Assembly: GCF_963676685.1 (NCBI RefSeq)
Contig: NC_092354.1
Span: 22,352,193 to 22,416,192 of the forward strand
Source of the DNA: Mytilus edulis
Taxonomy: Eukaryota > Mollusca > Bivalvia > Mytilida > Mytilidae
DNA: 64,000 nucleotides
Reading direction: 5' to 3'
Of the stretch, positions 25,501 through 36,242 are shown one piece after another. Below the pieces are notes generated by a model. It ran no database searches and had not been told where the DNA came from. It was given only the letters and a program-made list of their open reading frames with translations. The translations under genes and the position numbers were made by a program. Within the stretch, counting starts at the first letter, position 1, and the number at the start of each line of letters is the position of its first letter.

Positions 25501-25509
25501 TTAGTTTGA
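19506..25509 (-). mobile_element. Academ-like DNA transposon with XPG nuclease, decayed
   Basis: The ends are inverted: TCAAACTAATTGCAACAAAA at 19506, and its complement ending at 25509. A second conserved block (AATCGAC-AAATC-ATCGGCTA) lies inside both ends (19572-19601 and 25415-25445). The length is 6004 bp. The single gene, on the minus strand, encodes an XPG/FEN-type nuclease with a Cys-rich module, the signature of the Academ superfamily. No helicase is present, so it matches the nuclease-only type. Subterminal motifs of the form AAAAATCGCTGAAAACTGGA recur at 19636, 19809 and, weakly, 19971, and may be transposase-binding sites. I see no clear target duplication. Confidence 0.75.
20219..24485 (-). 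pseudogene. Academ-type transposase (zinc finger, XPG nuclease, Cys8 module), several breaks
   Basis: It reads as one ~1420-codon gene in pieces. Order from the N terminus: a CIFC motif (other frame, near 24470), then a CLFCG zinc motif with a downstream HAADAVYHAQC. Next come QYIADNVDHNIRSLDG and GTFHGMGIIA, FLPMIDLNPSDESCIY, HMLSGKAIARAVRGHFL, and the nuclease in the last 431 residues. Nuclease motifs: YVVDGGSLMH, VVVVFDGY, ASADADVLIAKTA, LLGEDTDLLVLLLY, ISGCDTTSKLYGLGK. These correspond to the FEN1/XPG metal-binding Asp/Glu positions and the following helix-hairpin region. A C-terminal Cys-rich stretch with nine Cys (CNC, TNC, RRC, TC, EC, SC, EC, SC) follows. Breaks: TAA at 23922-23924, TAA at 22713-22715, and frameshifts near 24400, 23340, 23020 and 21590. 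Introns cannot be excluded for some of these, but no clean GT-AG pairs stand out. Confidence 0.78.
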
Positions 25510-27024
25510 CGTTAATAAACTTTATATGTCGATTGAACAAAATGAACCGCAAAAACAATAAAGCTGAGGAATATTTTATTACATCTTTTAAATTAAAGTA
25601 TATATCTTGACAAATGGTATGTTATGTATCCATACTTTACAAGTTTACAAAATAATTGTGTTTATGGAACGCCTAGTTAACTTTAACTGATTTCCCCCCT
25701 ATAAAATCTTCACTGTAAAGTTATGATAGCAGAAGTGTAAAACTTTCCTGACTGTAAGAAATAAGCAACCTGCTATATGGGGGAGACAACAACAGAAGGC
25801 AGGCTACAATGCAGCACTTGCACCCACAAAGTGGAAATTAATTAGGGATCAAGATATTAAAGTTGCAATAACTTGTTTCCCAATCCACAATACATGAATA
25901 TGTTTAAACTAAACTAAGGCAATGTGTTTTCCCTAAAACATATTCTGATCTTCCCTACATCTTATTTAGATGTTGAGTTTTTCAAAAATATATTTCATTG
26001 TCAAGATAATTCACCATAAAGATGTTGATAGTTATTATTTGTAAACAAATTTATCATTTTGAATTAAAATATTTCTTATTTTCTTTAAATCAACAAAATA
26101 GATATGCAAAAGTGATTATCCATGTTTATTTGTGTTTGGTAACATTATTATCACTGATTATAAGTCAAATGTATTTGAATGAAATTATTTTCTTAATTCA
26201 GTTAGGGAGCAACCATTTAACTTTAAAAAGGGGAGGGGGTATTTTTAAGGTATGAGAAAATCTTCTGCGTATTCAGGATACTTTTTTCTGTCATCTGATT
26301 GACCACAATTTTGAATTAAATTTCTGATCAGAATATTTTTTTTGGAAATAAAATCATAATGCATCCAATCCCCAACCAATTCTCCACCTTGATATTGAAT
26401 GTTAATCAAATATTCAGCATGCTCCTACAGGTACTTAATAAGCACTTTTAATACTCAGATTTTCTATAGAAAAGTAAATTAACAAAAATACAGAAAAAGT
26501 AAATTAACAAAAATACAGAACAATTCAAAACAGAAATGGCAATTTAAAAAGCTCTAATACATCAAACAAATAGATAACAACTGTCATATTCCTGACTTGG
26601 TACTGGTATTTTATTTATAGGGATATGCTGTCTGTTATTGGCAGAAACCAACATAGAACAATACAATTTTGACAAAAAGTGAAATTGAGCTACATTTGTA
26701 CAGTAATTTTCCCCTAAAATTACTTTAAATTCAAAATTGCTCAATGTTAACCTATATGAAATAAGGAAATATATGAAATATGATAAGAACACAACTTATA
26801 TATGAGAGTCTGCACAAAGTTTCAAGAATTATCAACATGATCAAGTGCCCACTTAAAACTAAAAATTTTTATCATGATTTATTTAGCAAATAACAAATAT
26901 ATGTACATGACAACAGATTAAGAAAATTTATTAAAGCAGAGAAGACAGCCCTCGAAAGTACTGTGTACCTGTAATAAAACATGCAAGATATTTCGTCTTT
27001 TTATAATTTTCTTCTCTTTATCAG
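25510..27024. other. Non-coding, probably 5' intron or upstream region of the zinc-finger gene
   Basis: At 26208-26245 there is one end of a TTA/GGGAGC MITE (TTAGGGAGCAACCATTTAAC then a G run). At 26540-26800 there is a diverged family A copy (CTGTCATATTCCTGACTTGG). Nothing else is recognised. The end at 27012-27024 is a good splice acceptor, TTCTCTTTATCAG. Confidence 0.5.
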
Positions 27025-27080
27025 ACCCGGGCTACTTTTAGAAAACAAACAGAGGACGAGAAAGTGAAGAGGTAGATCAA

Positions 27081-28094
27081 ATGTCTCACAACAGCATCAC
27101 GGTTACACCCATGATGGTCTCCTTTGATCAGATTACAGGTCAATCAATGCAAGAACCCACCAGATTTCATGTTGAAGGAAACAATAGTAATGAAAAGTTA
27201 GAGGATCAGATAAGAATACATGGTGGAGATATATCTTATAACGGGATAAGAACATGTAATGTATTAAAGACATACTCAAGAATTCAAATCGGACTTGTTG
27301 AAGATAAACCTTACAAATGTGGTGTTTGTGGTAAGGGTTTCGGTGATAACAATTCTTATCATATACATATAAGATCACATACGGGTATTAAACAATATAC
27401 ATGTGATGTATGTAGTAAAGGTTTTAGCCATCACTATTCTTACAAAAAACACATTAATAAAATACACACTGGAGGAATGTCTTACACTTGTGATGTTTGT
27501 GGTAAAGGATTAAGATATTTCAGTTCCTTTCAAAGACACATCAGAATACATACGGGAGAAAAACCTTATAAATGTGATGTTTGTGGTAAAGAGTTTAGCG
27601 ACAACGGTTCTTGTCTTAGACACATGAGAACTCATACTGGTGATAGGCCACATACGTGTGAGGTATGTGGCAAAAGATTTGGTCTGAACCAGCAATTACT
27701 CACTCACACGAGAATACATACTGGTGATAAACCTTATAAATGTGATGTTTGTGATAAAGCGTTTAGTGACAGTAGTGCCTACCATGTACACTTAAGAACA
27801 CACACTGGTTACAAACCTTATAAATGTGATGTATGTGATAAAACGTTTAATGACAGTAGTGCCTACCGCAGACACACAAGAACACATACAGGTGATAAAC
27901 CTTATAAATGTGAATTATGTGGTAAAGGGTTTAGGGAAAACGGTACTTGTCGTAAACACATAAGAACTCATACTGGCGAGAAACCTTACAAATGTGATGT
28001 ATGTGGTAAAGGGTTGAGTCAGAGTTCTAGTTTAAAGACACACATGAGAACACATACTAGTAAGGATTCTCATGTATGTGATAAAGGGTTGTGA
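27081..28094 (+). CDS. C2H2 zinc-finger protein, nine fingers
   Basis: A 337-aa protein. The ATG at 27081 is chosen because an in-frame TAG lies at 27039-27041, between the presumed splice acceptor (27024) and this ATG. The upstream exon is therefore probably 5' UTR. The first ~75 residues have no motif. From residue ~76 nine Krueppel-type fingers follow with TGEKPYKC-type linkers (YKCGVCGKGF to HIRSHTG and so on). A degenerate tenth (SHVCDKGL) ends the protein. All nine keep both Cys and both His. The second has one extra residue between the His pair (HINKIH). A DNA-binding nuclear protein is expected; the target is unknown. Polyadenylation signal AATAAA at 28194-28199. Confidence 0.9.
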   Translation: MSHNSITVTPMMVSFDQITGQSMQEPTRFHVEGNNSNEKLEDQIRIHGGDISYNGIRTCNVLKTYSRIQIGLVEDKPYKCGVCGKGFGDNNSYHIHIRSHTGIKQYTCDVCSKGFSHHYSYKKHINKIHTGGMSYTCDVCGKGLRYFSSFQRHIRIHTGEKPYKCDVCGKEFSDNGSCLRHMRTHTGDRPHTCEVCGKRFGLNQQLLTHTRIHTGDKPYKCDVCDKAFSDSSAYHVHLRTHTGYKPYKCDVCDKTFNDSSAYRRHTRTHTGDKPYKCELCGKGFRENGTCRKHIRTHTGEKPYKCDVCGKGLSQSSSLKTHMRTHTSKDSHVCDKGL

Positions 28095-28193
28095 AATAGT
28101 GATTAATATTTTGAATATGATGCATTTGCGTAAAGATATTATAAGAATAGAGACTTCCAGGAACACATCTAACAACTAACTTTTGAATTACCA

Positions 28194-28199
28194 AATAAA
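28194..28199 (+). terminator. Polyadenylation signal of the zinc-finger gene
   Basis: AATAAA 100 bp after the stop codon. A second AATAAAA occurs near 28258. Confidence 0.6.
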
Positions 28200-28397
28200 T
28201 GTGTACTGTTTTAAACACAGTTTAAACGATTAACACCAGTTTTATTAGTGAACCAATTTAATAAAAGACGCATGAAATGTTATAAAAGTCACAGGCATTA
28301 CAGGCGTAATTGTACGGAAATAGTTTCAGGGATTTTCCAACCCTCATGTTTGAGTCCATATATGGGTCCCTGTCCCAAAGAAAAATATGCTCTTTAG

Positions 28398-28650
28398 GCA
28401 GCAACCATTTGATTTTCTGGGGGGGGGGGGGGGGGGGCTATGGTTTTTTTTCTGTACAAACTTTTTTTTTCGCCTGCGGCGAAAAACAATCTATTTTTGT
28501 CTTTCAATTTTAGCATTACATATAGTGGCAGCTGAGGGTAAAACAAACAATTTTTTTTTCTCAGAATCAAAGACAAATTATTTTTTTCTCCAAAAACTGG
28601 GAACAAACTTTTTTTTTGCTGCCTTATTTCTCAGTTTTCAGCTCTAAAAT
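28398..28650. mobile_element. One-ended TTA-target MITE with G run
   Basis: TTTA then GGCAGCAACCATTTGATTTT and a run of ~18 G. This is the left end of the family seen complete at 29035-29343. The matching right end is not found nearby. The interior is T-rich with GCCTGCGGCGAAAA. The overlapping reading frames are low-complexity artefacts. Confidence 0.5.
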
Positions 28651-29034
28651 TCCAAATCTATAAATAGACAACGTTGCAAGATTTTGTTGGTGTCGTAATT
28701 TTGTATTTTGTTTCACAGATCTCTTGAATTTTATTCATAATATATGCAAGTTGAGATATAACTTTAATATTGATTCCTTCTCAGAATTCAGAATTTTGAA
28801 CCTAATAATTCCCCAAACCCATCTTCCAAGTTGCACATGGCTGGTGCTGTGTGCCATTGGTATAAATGAAATAATATATTTTCCCCAAATCCAACATTTC
28901 ACGAACTTTTAATCCCAATTACATGGGGCTGAGACCCTTCCCCTAAATACTAGGAAAATCATTGAGTTTAACATGTTTAAGGTCAGTTCTTACATGTATG
29001 GTATATACCGTCTAGCATGGTTAATCTTATCTTA

Positions 29035-29343
29035 GGGAGCTACCATTTGATTTTTAGGGGGGGGGGGGGGGGGGGCTAGGATGAAATTTGAAAAAAATAG
29101 GCAGGACAGGAGTTTTGAGTAAAAAAAAAGGCAGGATGAGACACTTGCAAAAAAAAAAAGTCAGGACGACAATTTAGGTAAAAAAAAGTCAGGATAAACT
29201 TAAAAAAAAAGGCAGGACCGAACAAAGTGAAAAATAAAAAGGCTGGACAGAGATTACAGCTAAATAAAAATGCAGGACAAAATTTTTCATCCTAGCCCCC
29301 CCCCCCCCCCCCCCCCCCCCATAAAAATCAAATGGTAGCTCCC
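29035..29343. mobile_element. PIF/Harbinger-type MITE (TTA target)
   Basis: Left flank TTA, then GGGAGCTACCATTTGATTTT and ~19 G. The right end mirrors it (~30 C, then AAAATCAAATGGTAGCTCCC) and TTA follows. Three-base TTA duplications and GGG termini fit PIF/Harbinger. The interior consists of ~30-bp units (GGCAGGAC/GGCAGGAT plus an A run). Related ends occur at 26208, 28398 and 50800. Confidence 0.75.
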
Positions 29344-29734
29344 TTAACATTGCTTTGATTGGTCAGAATTACCGTTTGATGGTAAGGTCTATTTCTCAGA
29401 CAGTAGAAACTAAAGGTAAATTATTTTGATGTATGGAATGGTTATGAAATGTACAATGTCTGACAGGGTTATCAGGTGTTGACCTCATTTACAATGATAG
29501 TTGATAATGTAAAGCTTATGTGATATTTATATTCATACTTCATGTACTTCTTAAGAACTTTAAAATGATTATAATCATGTTCAGCAAAGCGGGCGATACA
29601 TTGATGTGTATATTCACTCCTGTATTGTTTTGTGTTTGTACATGTGTGTATATTAATCATGATTAGTAACACAGGCGATACATTGATGTGTATATTCACC
29701 CCTGTATTGTTTTGTGCTTGTACATGTGTGTATA

Positions 29735-30215
29735 ATATGAGGCAGGCATTACCTGTAAATGGGGACGAAGTCTGTATGAATTATTTTTTTGTAACTTAAA
29801 TATTTGTTAAAAAAATAAAACGGAAATACCGTAACGTTTCCGATTTTGGTCCTGTTGTTAGGGATTTTAGTTGTGACGTTATTTCAATTATGACGTCATA
29901 TGCAATGTAAACAAAGAAACGCTTTCATCAGGTAACGTTTTTTCATAACAAAGAATTATTTAAAAAAATGAAATTGGTATTGCGTTCCTTCCTATTTATA
30001 CTAGACTGATAAATATATATTTTACTCAAAGATTCATAACGAGACCGGAAAAAGGAAGTATATTGTAGATTTCTGCGCCGGTCCGGGAATTCAAAAAGGC
30101 GACAAAAAAAGATTTGAACGATTTTGAGTTCATTAGTACAATGAAAAATTCGGGAAATTTTCCCGATTTTTTTTTTTTTATTGAATTTTCTACTGTTATT
30201 GGGGACTTCGTCCCC
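29735..30215. mobile_element. 481-bp element inserted in the minisatellite
   Basis: The left junction GTGTGTATA/ATATGAGGCAGG and right junction GGACTTCGTCCCC/ATATTAATC rejoin as a normal minisatellite unit. GGGGACGAAGTC lies near the left end, and a perfect hairpin GGGGAC-TTC-GTCCCC ends the element. Non-coding. Class unknown; the terminal hairpin recalls Helitron-like ends. Confidence 0.6.
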
Positions 30216-30373
30216 ATATTAATCGTGATTAGTAAAGTGGGCGATGAATTGATGTGTATATTCAATCCTGTATTGTTTTGTGTTTGTACATGTGTGTATA
30301 TTAATAATGATTAGTAAAGCGTGCGATGCATGGATGTGTATATTCACTCCTGTATTGTATTGTGTTTGTACAT

Positions 30374-31640
30374 ATTGCAACGTAAATGGGTTTTCGTGTG
30401 TAAACGTATTTTTCATTCATAATCTGTCTCATGACATCATACCCCGCTAGCTCAGCCGTTTACGTTACTGGTAGAGAGGGTTCGGCCTGTGCTTTCGCTC
30501 CAGGACTTCTGACAGCATACTGACAATACAACGAAACAATAAATTCAATAAGTGACAGGTATATGAAACCTAAAATATGACAGTGATAACGATTTACAAA
30601 GCAATGTGTTTGCTCATATAACAAATGACCAAAATTCATAAAACAGTTTCATATTTAATAGACAAAGACATTATAAATACATAACTATCGCGGTATCTCC
30701 ATGTGAAAATATCAATTCAGAATTTCAATACATTTTCGAACTTCCCCTTTTTGGACAAACGATGAGGTGAAAAATACCCTTTACAAGTTAACCAATTTAG
30801 AGAAGCGTTTGGCCTTAGTGCTATCTACTTGAATAAAATAAAACGATACTACAATTTTGAGGTGTCCGTTTTCTTAAAATATTGAGAGCTGTACACTAGT
30901 CGTCTTTAACTAAAATATTATCCAATCAATCAAGTTGTGACGTCAACCTTCCGAGACAAAAAAAAATATACCCACTGGTTCCCACCGACTTTGTTAGACT
31001 AGATCATGAACCTCATTATTCTATGACTAGGGAACAAAAATCGATCCAGTAAAAAAAACCATCGCATTTCTCTATACCCGTTTAATTTTCAATCCAACCA
31101 GAGCAATGTCTGAAAACGTTTTTCAATATCATTGACCAGTTCAAGATCCAAAACCAAAACATGCGATTATACAAAATTCTATTTCAGAGTAAGGCATGAA
31201 CAATTCCGTAGATTGACGACCGTTACTCCAAAATATCCCTCGGATTAGCCATCTGTTTAAATATCGCTTTCAAAATGAACTCCATCTCTTTATAAACCCG
31301 AAATCATAAAATATCTAGCTAGTGTACAATTCCCTCTATTTATTCTGGAACGGAAACGTAATTTAATATTTTAGAACTGTTTGACTACAAGACCGAAAAG
31401 AAATATATCAAATGAGAAGAAATAAATATGTAAGTCAAACATCAAAATACAAAATAGTACGAAAGTTTTCCCCAATCTAAAGAAATACTGCCCTGACGAG
31501 GTTTAAATATCCAAGTCTTGACATTGAGTTCAAGCACGAGATAAACGATCCCCGCGAAAAAGTGACCGGACAACTATAGTTATATATAGTATCTAAAAAT
31601 AGAAAAAGGGGAATTTACGATGACCCACAAACGTTACAAT
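30374..31640. mobile_element. 1.27-kb TIR element inserted in the minisatellite
   Basis: It starts ATTGCAACGTAAATGGGTTT and ends ATGACCCACAAACGTTACAAT. The ends are inverted copies for about 24 bp with few mismatches. Rejoining the flanks (TTTGTACAT / ATGTTTATATT) restores the satellite unit with AT shared, so the target duplication is at most two bases. There is no coding frame. A tRNA-like stretch with weak A-box and B-box matches lies at 30447-30490. Confidence 0.65.
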
Positions 31641-31985
31641 ATGTTTATATTAATCGGGTTTAGTAAAGCAGGCGATATTGCAGCTCGTATATTCACTCCT
31701 GTATTGTGTTGTGTTTGTACATGTGTTTATATTAATCAGGTTTAGTAAAGCAGGCGATATTGCAGCTTGTATATCCACTTCTGTATTGTTTTGTGTTTGA
31801 ACATGTGTGTATATTAGTCAGTGTCAGTAAAGCAGTCGACATTGCAGCTTGTATATTATTTCCTGTATTGTTTTTCTGTTTATACATGTGTGTATATGCT
31901 TCATGGTCAGCCCAGCGGGCGAGACATTGCAGCTTTTATATCAACTCTTGTAATGGTTAGTGTTTGTACATGTGTGTATATTAAC

Positions 31986-32906
31986 AGTCAACTTAGGAAG
32001 GTCACATTTGGGGTACAGATGACGGGATTGTGTGGACGACAGTTTCAACACATTCGTCGTAATCATCTTGCTACATATCTATCAATTTGATTGATTTTAA
32101 GTTTTTATTATCTGAGTTGATGATCATGATGTGAAGACAGGTAATTGGCGTTTTCCAAGATATAAATAGAAAGTTGAATATGGAGGTTGGTATTGTTTGG
32201 AATTTGTTCCTTCCGTTTACTGTGGGTTCATTTATTTTCGTGGGTATCAATTTTCGTCGATTGCTGAAAACTTATATATTCGTTAATATTTGATTTCGAG
32301 GTTTTGTCAATCTCTGTATACAAAGCCCATTTAAAATATGTTATTCGTCGAGCATTGCATTTGAATTCGTTGTTCCCCTGTACCCACGAAACCCACGGTT
32401 ATAGTTAGGTGTCCAATGAATAATAATGAATCCATATTATTTAGAATACAGGTCATGTGTTCATGCACGCTTGGGTATGACAATATTCAATTCTCCTCTC
32501 TGTTCTAGTGATGATAACATAAGTTGATGAAATTTCGACCTACTAATTTTTTTAAAGGTTTGATAATTATGACAAAACCCGAGAATAGAAGAAAATAGAG
32601 AGTGGTTTTCTCCGGCCACTCCGGCTTCCTCCACCAATAAAACTGGCCACCACGAAATAGCATAAATGTGGTACTTAAAAGTGGCGTTAAAATACCAAAA
32701 AATTAAAATCAAATCAAATAAAAAGATTAGATAGTAAAATGCTAATGCAATGTGAACACCTGGTCTATATTCAGTTTGATTGTTGTTCCTTTGATTTAGT
32801 ATTGTGTAAAAAACAATATCAGCAGAACACACACTTATGTTAAAGCCTATAAAAGTGACGTATGCAGTGATAAATTAGAGGATTTACTCGGAGTCATCAC
32901 TTTCAG
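31986..32906. other. No supported gene
   Basis: Contains GTTTTCTCCGGCCACTCCGG followed by CTTCCTCCACCAATAAAAC at about 32612-32655, a motif I recall from dispersed repeats of several marine invertebrates. The minus frame 32461-32832 runs through it and shows no domain, so it is not called. Confidence 0.45.
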
Positions 32907-33112
32907 ATACACATGAGATTGGATACTGGTGTTTCACTTCATAAATGTGTTGCATGCGGTAAAAGTTTTATTACGAAATTCAATATGGGTGCACATATGG
33001 CAACACACTCTGGTGATAAAAATCGTGATGTAAAGTGTGGAAAATGACTTAGTCAGAATCAAAGTTGAAAGAGACACATAAGAACTCGTACTGGTGATAA
33101 ACTTCATACTTC
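32907..33112 (+). pseudogene. Decayed C2H2 zinc-finger fragment
   Basis: The frame reads HMRLDTGVSLHKCVACGKSF, then a full His pair (HMATHSGDK), a damaged finger (VKCGK stop), and RHIRTRTGDKLH. Two TGA codons interrupt it. Spacing and linkers match the finger array at 27081-28094, so this is most likely a partial duplicate of that gene or a close paralogue. Confidence 0.75.
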
Positions 33113-33837
33113 ATATTTTATACCAGCTAGTCAAAAATGTATTGATCATTATGAATCAAATCCAACAAATACAAATGTACATAAACATGTGTTTCGATTG
33201 ATAACGATAAACCATCTCATCTTGTATTAGTTCTATTATTTTGCATCTGATTTTTTTCTCGAATTATTTTATATATACTAAAAAGGAGTGATATTACGGT
33301 TTTGTTTAAGATTTTCAAACTATAAAAGTTTGAGAGATTAAATTAACAATTACATAAATTTATAAGAAGATGTGGTGTAAATGTCAATGATTTTTTTTTT
33401 TAAAAAACAATCTATACCTATATCTGTATTTGTGTATTTGTTTTTGACTTTTCACGACTTCAATTATTTTATATTACAATTATATTACGGTTACGTTTTA
33501 CATTTCAAACTAAAAATGTGACGTATATATAAGCAACTATACGTCACAGTACGTTCAAAGTCCAACCTTAAAGTAAGCTTTAAACGGCATCGATCTCAAA
33601 ATTGTAAGACAATGCGGACGTGAAATTTAACGGCTTGATTAATGTTCAAAACAACAAATGAATCGCAATAATGATAAAAAGTTACCACCTAGAACTAATT
33701 AAGGAATTACGTACCACGAAAGTGCACAGGGAAGCAACACTTAAAAAATTCTACTAAGTATGGACAAAAGTATGCGAAAGATACCAAAGGAATATTCAGT
33801 TTAAATATTTACATAAAGAGAAAAAAAAAAGATTTAT
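33113..33837. other. No recognisable feature
   Basis: AT-rich spacer. The 3' portion (about 33650-33837) may be damaged upstream sequence of the LINE that follows, but no motif is readable. Confidence 0.4.
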
Positions 33838-36108
33838 GCCTGCGTCATAGATCTGAAAAAGGCTTTTGATTCAGTATGGAGAACTGCTTTGCTTTATAAA
33901 TTATGTAAAGTGGGAGTTGGCAGGTCTTTTTATAGAGTTATCAAACAACAATACATAAATACTAAATCATCTTTATAATATAAAGATTATGTATCAGAAT
34001 ATTTTAATATTGCTAGAGGGGTTAAACAAGAAGACACACTAAGCCCCACTTCATTCAATGTCTTTATAAATGATAGTGTAAAACTTTTTGAGGGAAATGA
34101 TTTAAGTCCCATTAAGCTTATAAATAGTAAGGTGGGATGCCTTCTTTTTGCGGATGATCTTTTAATACTGTCAGAATCAAAAGAGGGTCTTCAAAACAGT
34201 TTAAATAATGTTAAATTATATTGTAACAAATGGCAACTCTCTTTGAATACAAACAAAACTAAATCCATGATTTTTAGTCAGTCAAAACATAATAGTGAAA
34301 CATCACATATTTACTATGAGAATAATACCATAGAGTGTGTAACAGAATATTCATCTTTGGGAATGTTGATAAAATGTAATGGAAATTTATCACAAAGTAC
34401 TTTAGAGCTGACAAAAAAGGCAAAAAAAGTATTTTTTTGAATAAAATCCTATACTGAATCATTGAATAATCTACCTATAAAAGTAGCAAATAATCTTTTT
34501 GATTCTTTGGTAAAACCAATTATGACATATAATTCAGAAGTAACATATTTGGATACAAATATTTCTTTTCATCGAGCCAAAAGCAGAGCCTGAACTTCAG
34601 GAAAAGAAATTAACCAACTTGATCGTATAGACAAAACCCCTATTGAAAATATGCATCATAAATTTTGTAAATCTACTCTAGGAGTAAGAAAATATGCATC
34701 TAATTTAGGAGCAAGAGTTGAATTAGGGAGACTATATAATAATAATATTAATCCATTGATAAAGGAAGCTTTTTCTCTGGCACAGTCTCTAGATTTGACA
34801 GGAACTTACTCATGGTATACATATGCAAAAAATATTGTTAAAGAGACTAATGTTGACCTTAATATTCTTACTTGTAAGGACATAAAAAATGTAAATAAAA
34901 TAAAAAACGATATAAAGTTAAAAATGAAAAATAGATATGAAGATTTAATTCAAACTAAATTTCAAAACATTGATTATAAAAGTAAATTTTTTCTTTATAA
35001 AAAACTTTAAAGGATTACAAACTAGAATTTTATCTAAATACATCTAATTTTCAGATAAGGAGATTAATCACTAAAGGAGTAAGTTCGGTAAGGGCCATAT
35101 TTGGCCCCAATTATAAAGTTCATAGTAAAAAGACAATAAATGTTTTAAGTTGCCTTAAAGATATGTGAGAAAGTTTAACAGAACTGTTTTTGTCAAAATT
35201 TTATTCTAACACGTTGATTTTTACATCCCAAATAGGTCAAAATAAAGGGCTTTGGTGAAATTTGACAAAAACAGCTAGATTTCAACCAATTTAAGGACCA
35301 GGAAAGATAGAGCGCAGGCGTAAACTTAATATTCAAATAAAACATGTGAAATGTCTTCACAAACATTATATTAAAAGATCTTTGTTGTCGACGTATGCGC
35401 TCTATGTTTCCTGTCTAATAATCTATGGGAAATTTACCCATTTTCATTGATTTTTTCGTGAAAAATCAATATGAGTACAACTTGTGACGTCATAATGAAA
35501 TGCAAAAACGTAAAATTTTCAACAAAATGGCTTATTTCCTATCTAGTCACTGTATAAGCTATAATTTATTGTGATATTGGTCAATAAATCCGAATTTGAA
35601 ATTGACGCTAAAAAATGGGGGCCATTTTAGGACCTTACCGAACATACTCCTTTAGAATAAGTGATCACTCCCTCTTGATTGAAAAGGGGAGATATTGTAA
35701 AATCCCAAGAGAGGAACGACTTTGCCATTAATGTAACATACTAGAGGATGAGAAACATTTTTTACTCTATTGTGAATATAATAAAACTCTGAGAAATGAC
35801 TTTTTTCATCACATATGTACTGAAAATAATAATTTTAATAACTTAAATGAAGAAGAAAAAATTCATTATTTACTAAATCCATCATCGCCTTTACAAACAA
35901 ATAAGTTAGGATCCTTCTTGAAAAAGTCATTAGAACTGAGGGCAGGGGACTCTTAACAGCCTGTTTGTTGTTATAAATTTTGACGCTGTTGTTATTGTGT
36001 ATGTTTAATATGTATGTATATTTGTTTATTGTGTTTATTGTGTTAATATATGTTGGTCACAAACTGTAAAGTTTATATGACAATAAAGTATTTGATTTGA
36101 TTTATTTC
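33838..36108 (+). pseudogene. Decayed non-LTR retrotransposon pol, with a transposon inside
   Basis: RT motif A (VIDLKKAFDSVW), motif B region (ARGVKQEDTLSP), motif C (LLFADDLLIL), then NKWQLSLNTNKTKSM and the FCKSTLGVRKYASN/ARVELGRL block. After the inserted element the frame continues FRISDHSLLIEKGRY and a Cys/His block (CNILEDEKHFLLYC) to a stop near 35957. Several stops and frame changes occur (for example near 33975, 34438, 34591, 35008, 35728). It is 5' truncated: no endonuclease is visible. The 3' end carries AATAAA (36082-36087) and a TTTGATTTGATTT tail, typical of LINEs with short-repeat tails. Confidence 0.85.
35076..35650. mobile_element. Spy-like MITE inserted between AAA and TTT without target duplication
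   Basis: It begins GGAGTAAGTTCGGTAAGGGC and ends with the inverted form CCTTACCGAACATACTCC. The left flank is ACTAAA, the right flank TTTAGAATA. Removing exactly 575 bp rejoins the LINE reading frame as ...LITK-FRISDHSL..., Lys AAA next to Phe TTT, with no bases gained or lost. Insertion between AAA and TTT with no duplication is the published behaviour of Spy elements, a group related to PIF/Harbinger. No transposase is encoded. Confidence 0.75.
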
Positions 36109-36242
36109 CGCTGCCTTTTTAAAAGCATTTAGGGAATCGGTTATTATAGATTGTTGACAACATCAAATGCTGTTAGTTTTATAGACAAACAAAACTTAAA
36201 ATGCTTTTTTTTTTTTTTATCTTTTATAAAAATAACTTGATT

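Larger units (their letters stand above)
29577..31985. repeat. ~83-bp minisatellite, about eight units in three blocks
   Basis: Unit markers are GTAAAGC-GGCGAT, GTGTATATTCACTCCTGTAT and TTGTACATGTGTGTATATTA. Blocks: 29577-29734 (two units), 30216-30373 (two) and 31641-31985 (about four, with the variant ATTGCAGCTTGTAT). The gaps are two inserted elements; removing them gives uninterrupted units. Reading frames across it are repeat artefacts. Confidence 0.8.

Noticed and set aside
30447-30490. tRNA-like sequence (TAGCTCAGCCG ... GGTAGAG ... GGTTCGGCC)
   Set aside because: The A-box and B-box spacing is wrong and no cloverleaf closes; at best a decayed SINE head inside the 1.27-kb element.
32461-32832. 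123-codon minus-strand open frame
   Set aside because: Crosses a dispersed-repeat motif (CTCCGGCTTCCTCCACC) and has no recognisable protein feature.
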